The position numbers were made by a program, and so were the translations under genes. From NCBI GenBank assembly GCA_958445065.1, contig CAUCQW010000003.1, positions 1 through 64,000 on the forward strand: a stretch of 64,000 nucleotides of DNA, given 5' to 3'. How positions within the stretch are numbered: position 1 is the first letter of the stretch; each line of letters begins with the position of its first letter. Source of the stretch: an uncultured Collinsella sp. GTDB lineage: Bacteria; Actinomycetota; Coriobacteriia; Coriobacteriales; Coriobacteriaceae. The notes beneath the pieces were generated by a model, which worked only from the letters and a program-made list of their open reading frames with translations, did not search any database and was not told the DNA's origin. This document shows, one piece after another, positions 60,438-64,000 of the stretch.

Positions 60438-60469
60438 CTGACTACTCGGCTAAATTGTACTGTGCGCCG

Positions 60470-61171
60470 CTAGCCGCGAGGCGCGTCAATTGCGACCTTG
60501 CCGCTCTCCAGCACGTGGACGCGACCGTCGGCGAGCATCTGCACGACCTCGGGATACAGCACGTGCTCAATCGCGTGGATGTGCTCCTCGAGCGTATCGA
60601 CGTCCCAGCCCTCCTCAACAGCCAGCGCGCGCTGGGCGATGATGGGGCCGTTGTCGTAGATCTCGTTGGCAAAATGCACGGTCACGCCAGTTACCTTGAC
60701 GCCGCGCGCAAAGGCATCGTCGATCGCATGCGCGCCGGTAAAGCTCGGCAGCAGCGCGGGATGCAGATTGACCACGCGATTGGGGAATGCCGCCAGCAGC
60801 GGCGTGTGCACCATGCGCATGTAGCCGGCCATGACCACATACTCGCAACCGCGCTCGAGCAGCTCGTGCGCAATGATCTCGTCGGCGGCGATGGGGTCGG
60901 CATAGACATCCTTGGACAGCGTGAGCGTCTGGATGCCCGCGCGCTCAGCGCGCTGCAAACCCTTAGCCGAAGGACGGCTCGACACCACAAGCTCAATCGA
61001 AGCGTTGAGCTTGCCGGCGGCGATCAGGTCGATCAGCGCCTGCAGGTTGGTACCCGAACCGCTGATGAGCACACCGATCTTGAGCGGCTCGGCCGTATCG
61101 GTGCCGGTCGGACGGGTGTAGGGCACAAAGCCCAGGCTCGCGGCAGCAGTCATCTGCTCGTTAGCGCTCAT
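60470..61171 (-). CDS. purN: Phosphoribosylglycinamide formyltransferase
   Basis: A 233-residue GAR transformylase using 10-formyl-THF. The core starts at residue 31 (KIGVLISGSGTNLQALID) after an N-terminal extension of about 30 residues. Catalytic residues are in VVNLHPALLPSFTGAHAIDD and the Asp of NGPIIAQ follows. It converts GAR to FGAR in purine synthesis. The start overlaps purM by 11 bp, so the two are translationally coupled. Confidence 0.96.
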   Translation of the reverse strand: MSANEQMTAAASLGFVPYTRPTGTDTAEPLKIGVLISGSGTNLQALIDLIAAGKLNASIELVVSSRPSAKGLQRAERAGIQTLTLSKDVYADPIAADEIIAHELLERGCEYVVMAGYMRMVHTPLLAAFPNRVVNLHPALLPSFTGAHAIDDAFARGVKVTGVTVHFANEIYDNGPIIAQRALAVEEGWDVDTLEEHIHAIEHVLYPEVVQMLADGRVHVLESGKVAIDAPRG

Positions 61172-62264
61172 CGGAGTACACGACCTTACCGGAACCCTCG
61201 ACGCACTCGCCCACGCGGAACGGCTTCTCGCCCAGCGCGACCAGAGCCTCGGTCACCGCGGCCTCGTCCTCGGGGGCGACGATCAGGCACAGGCCAACGC
61301 CCATGTTGAAGGTCTTGCATGCCTCATTGGGCGCGAGCTCGGCCTGGCGCGAGACGTAGGTGATGACGGGCGGAACGTCCCAACCCATCTCGGCGCCGTT
61401 ACGGGTGACCACGGCGTCAACGTCGTCGGCAAGCGCGCGGTTGAGGTTCTCGGTGATGCCGCCGCCGGTGATGTGGGCGATGGCGTGCACCGGAGCGCCA
61501 CCGCGCAGCAGCTCCAGAATCGGCTTGACATAGATGCGCGTGGGGGCCAACAGGGCGTCTGCCAGCGAAGCACCGCCGAGCTCCTCGAGCGGACGGCTCA
61601 GCTCCTCCGCCTTAGCGGCGGCCTCGGGCGTGCCCGGCTTAATGCCGTCGACGCCGATGACCTTGCGCACGAGCGAGTAGCCGTTGGAGTGCACGCCGGT
61701 GGAAGGCAGGCCCAGGATCACATCGCCCGGGCGGACGTTTGCGGGGTCGAGCATCTTGGGACGGTCGACGACGCCCACGGTAAAGCCGGCAAGGTCGTAG
61801 TCGGCCGGAGCCATGACGCCGGGGTGCTCGGCCATCTCACCGCCCACGAGCGCGCAGCCCGCGAGCTTACAGCCATCGGCCACGCCCTTGATGATCTTTG
61901 CCATGTGCCCGGCCTCGATGTGACCGATGGCAACATAGTCCAGGAAGAACAGCGGCTCGGCGCCCGAAGCCAAAATGTCGTTGACGCACATAGCGACCAG
62001 GTCCTGGCCCACCGTCTCGTGACGGTCCATGATCTGGGCAAGCACGAGCTTGGTGCCCACGCCGTCGGTACCGCTAATCAGAATCGGGTCTTCCATATCC
62101 TTAAGCGCGGCGGCCGAGAATAAGCCACCAAAGCCACCGATACCGCCGATGACCTCGGGACGGTTGGTGTCCTTAACCATCTGCTTAATAGCGTCAACGG
62201 CGCGGCCGCCCTCGGCGGTATCGACGCCGGCATCCTCATACGTCACATGCTTGCTGTCGCTCAT
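61161..62264 (-). CDS. purM: Phosphoribosylformylglycinamidine cyclo-ligase
   Basis: A 367-residue AIR synthase. It begins VTYEDAGVDTAEGGRAVDAI, with ATP-binding ISGTDGVGTKLVLA, DLVAMCVNDILASGAEPLFF and GGEMAEHPGVM; the C-terminus includes HITGGGITENLNRAL. It forms the imidazole ring of purines. It sits between purF and purN in an operon. GGAAGG precedes ATG 62264. Normal length. Confidence 0.97.
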   Translation of the reverse strand: MSDSKHVTYEDAGVDTAEGGRAVDAIKQMVKDTNRPEVIGGIGGFGGLFSAAALKDMEDPILISGTDGVGTKLVLAQIMDRHETVGQDLVAMCVNDILASGAEPLFFLDYVAIGHIEAGHMAKIIKGVADGCKLAGCALVGGEMAEHPGVMAPADYDLAGFTVGVVDRPKMLDPANVRPGDVILGLPSTGVHSNGYSLVRKVIGVDGIKPGTPEAAAKAEELSRPLEELGGASLADALLAPTRIYVKPILELLRGGAPVHAIAHITGGGITENLNRALADDVDAVVTRNGAEMGWDVPPVITYVSRQAELAPNEACKTFNMGVGLCLIVAPEDEAAVTEALVALGEKPFRVGECVEGSGKVVYSDER

Positions 62265-62369
62265 CTGAGCCTTCCTCTCCCACTACCGTGGCGCCGCGCG
62301 GGCGCCAAACGGTGCTCATAGTTGCGTTCATTTCGGCGCGCGCCATAACAACGCGCGCCGTCATATCAA

Positions 62370-62411
62370 CAAAACAGCAGGTAAAACCTACCAAAATAAA
62401 CCTGTCCCTAC
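62370..62411. repeat. CCAAAATAAACCTGTCCC-type half palindrome
   Basis: CAGGTAAAACCTACCAAAAT then AAACCTGTCCC, matching one arm of the element at 38399-38590. It lies between purF and purM. Confidence 0.6.
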
Positions 62412-62421
62412 ATGGCAGGTT

Positions 62422-64000
62422 TTAGGCCTCGCCGTGTTCCTCTTCCCAGCTGCGATCGTCGTATTTCTCGACCACGGCGTCGTCATCAACGTGCAGCGGC
62501 TTGTCCAGGTTGCGGGGCTTAAAGCCCTCCATGAACTTGTCGCGGCCAAAGCTCTCGGGAATCGCCACGGGGTAGCGGCCGGTAAAGCACGCATCGCAGT
62601 AACCGCCCTTGGGCATGACCTTAAGCAGGCCCTCGACCGAAAGGAAGGCCAGCGAATCGGCGCCGATATACTCGCAAATCTCGTCGACCGTCTTGTTGGC
62701 GCTGATAAGCTGCGACTGCACGTCGGTATCGATGCCGTAGAAGCACGGCCAGATGACCTCGGGCGAGTTGATGCGGATATGAATCTCCTTGGCGCCAGCG
62801 TTGCGCAGCATCTTGACGAGCTGCACCATGGTGGTGCCGCGCACGATGGAGTCGTCGATGACGACCAGGCGCTTGCCCTCGATGTTGTCGCGCAGCGGGT
62901 TGAGTTTCATACGCACGCCCATGGCGCGCAGCTCCTGCGTGGGCTCGATAAACGTACGGCCCACGTAGCGGTTCTTGATAAGACCCTCGCCAAAGGGAAT
63001 ACCGCTCTCGTGCGAATACCCCTCCGCGGGCGGCAGGCCGGAGTCGGGCACGCCGATGACCAGATCGGCCTCGACGGGCTCCTCGTGTGCCAGCTGGCGA
63101 CCCATGTCGTAACGGCAGGCATAGACGCTCTTGCCGTTCATGATGGAGTCGGGGCGGGCAAAGTAGACCTGCTCAAAGATGCAGTTTGCGGGCTCTTCGG
63201 CTGCAGGCACGCCCTGCTCGGATACCAGACCCTCGGCGCTGATGCGCAAGATCTCGCCGGGACGGACGTCACGGACGTACTCGGCACCCACGATGTCGAG
63301 TGCGCAGGTCTCGGAAGCAACGACCCAGCCGCCGGCGCGCGTGACACGGACGGCGGAGTCGACCGTCGCGGCGCCGTCCTGCGACGGCAGCTGCGAAACG
63401 GATGCGGCATCGGCCTGGTCCAGGCCCTCGTCCACCAGCTTGCCCAGCACGAGCGGGCGAATGCCGTGCGGATCTCGGAATGCGTAGAGTGCCTGCTCGT
63501 TGATGAGCGTCATGGCGTAGCCGCCGCGCACGAGCTCCATGGTCTTGCGAATGCCCTCGCGCAGATGGCCTGTACGCTGAGTAAAGTAGCCGATAAGCTT
63601 AGTCGCGACCTCGGAATCCGAATTGGAGAGGAACGGCACGCCCAGCTCGATCAGCTGGCGGCGCAGCTCGTCGGTGTTAACCAGAGTGCCGTTGTGAGCA
63701 AGCGCGATAATGACGCTGTTGATGGTAGAAAGATGCGGCTGCGAGGCTTCCCAGCTCTTGGCACCGGCAGTGCCATAGCGCACGTGGCCCACGGCCAGCT
63801 GGCCGGAGAGCGTCGACAGGTCGGCGTTGGAGAACACGCGATCGAGCAGTCCCAGGTCTTTGCGAACCATAACCGTGCCGCCATCACCCACGGCGATTCC
63901 CGCCGATTCCTGGCCGCGATGCTGCAGCGCGCGCAGACCAAAGTACGTCAGTCGAGCCACATCGCGATCGGGTGCCCACACACCAAAAATGCCGCATTCC
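62422..64000 (-). CDS. purF: Amidophosphoribosyltransferase (N-terminus beyond the window)
   Basis: At least 525 residues of PurF, open at the right edge of the window. The first complete codons read ECGIFGVWAPDRDVARL, so the catalytic cysteine of the glutaminase domain is present but the start codon and any propeptide are not. The Ntn glutaminase domain (LRALQHRGQESAGIA, HVRYGT, AHNGTLVN) is followed by the PRTase domain with PRPP loop LVVIDDSIVRGTTM. Cysteine ligands for an Fe-S cluster of the Bacillus type are plausible at IWPCFYGID and CDACFTGRYP. It commits PRPP to purine synthesis and heads the purF-purM-purN operon. Confidence 0.97.
   Translation of the reverse strand, partial: ECGIFGVWAPDRDVARLTYFGLRALQHRGQESAGIAVGDGGTVMVRKDLGLLDRVFSNADLSTLSGQLAVGHVRYGTAGAKSWEASQPHLSTINSVIIALAHNGTLVNTDELRRQLIELGVPFLSNSDSEVATKLIGYFTQRTGHLREGIRKTMELVRGGYAMTLINEQALYAFRDPHGIRPLVLGKLVDEGLDQADAASVSQLPSQDGAATVDSAVRVTRAGGWVVASETCALDIVGAEYVRDVRPGEILRISAEGLVSEQGVPAAEEPANCIFEQVYFARPDSIMNGKSVYACRYDMGRQLAHEEPVEADLVIGVPDSGLPPAEGYSHESGIPFGEGLIKNRYVGRTFIEPTQELRAMGVRMKLNPLRDNIEGKRLVVIDDSIVRGTTMVQLVKMLRNAGAKEIHIRINSPEVIWPCFYGIDTDVQSQLISANKTVDEICEYIGADSLAFLSVEGLLKVMPKGGYCDACFTGRYPVAIPESFGRDKFMEGFKPRNLDKPLHVDDDAVVEKYDDRSWEEEHGEA

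Overview
High-GC actinobacterial chromosome, most likely a Coriobacteriia gut anaerobe of the Collinsella type. This is an inference from gene content: an Ech-type energy-conserving [NiFe] hydrogenase, an Nfn-type transhydrogenase, a LuxR regulator with an MFS-like membrane domain, surface proteins ending in LAxTG sorting signals, and a folP-folK fusion. No rRNA gene is present to confirm it. The window holds about 47 protein genes, one tRNA (initiator-type Met) and an unusually rich set of intergenic palindromes.

Layout. 1-9 kb: a partial gene, a CorC/HlyC-type membrane protein, a hemolysin-III family protein, a membrane-anchored alpha/beta hydrolase behind a promoter with two palindromes, a DUF362 ferredoxin-like protein and a MacB/FtsX-type ABC transporter. 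9-14.4 kb: an ABC-2 exporter operon divergent from a DesK/NarL-type two-component system. 14.7-20.3 kb: a complete ech operon with echA and echB fused. 20.6-29.2 kb: a solo HTH protein, an old-yellow-enzyme oxidoreductase, tRNA-Met, coaX, a degenerate biotin ligase, folP-folK, a sirtuin and exonuclease III. 29.8-33 kb: an ECF vitamin transporter (S, fused ATPases, T). 33.2-41 kb: glmU, prs, pth and nfnAB, interrupted by a nuclease-like gene lying between two MITE-like elements. 41.4-53.7 kb: an accessory surface locus with two large LAxTG proteins, a membrane LuxR regulator and an AAA ATPase. 53.8-64 kb: a cytidylate-kinase-like gene, an amino-acid ABC operon, yqeY, a PrsA-type foldase, a PTS EIIA and purF-purM-purN.

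How the genes fit together: Ech (ferredoxin-linked, ion-pumping) and NfnAB (ferredoxin/NADH/NADPH) suggest ferredoxin-centred fermentation. The surface locus looks co-regulated: both surface genes carry the same extended palindrome upstream and end in a nearly identical 3' module.

The most unusual signal is a family of nine 57-bp hairpins (16-bp arms around TCTGTAACA/TGTTACAGA) whose loops differ in sequence but are all exactly 25 nt. They occur singly or tandemly with an 80-81-bp period at four intergenic loci. Several other repeat families are present: GGGGACA-type REP palindromes, a CCACCACAAAGG terminator-like palindrome, and three kinds of MITE-like elements.
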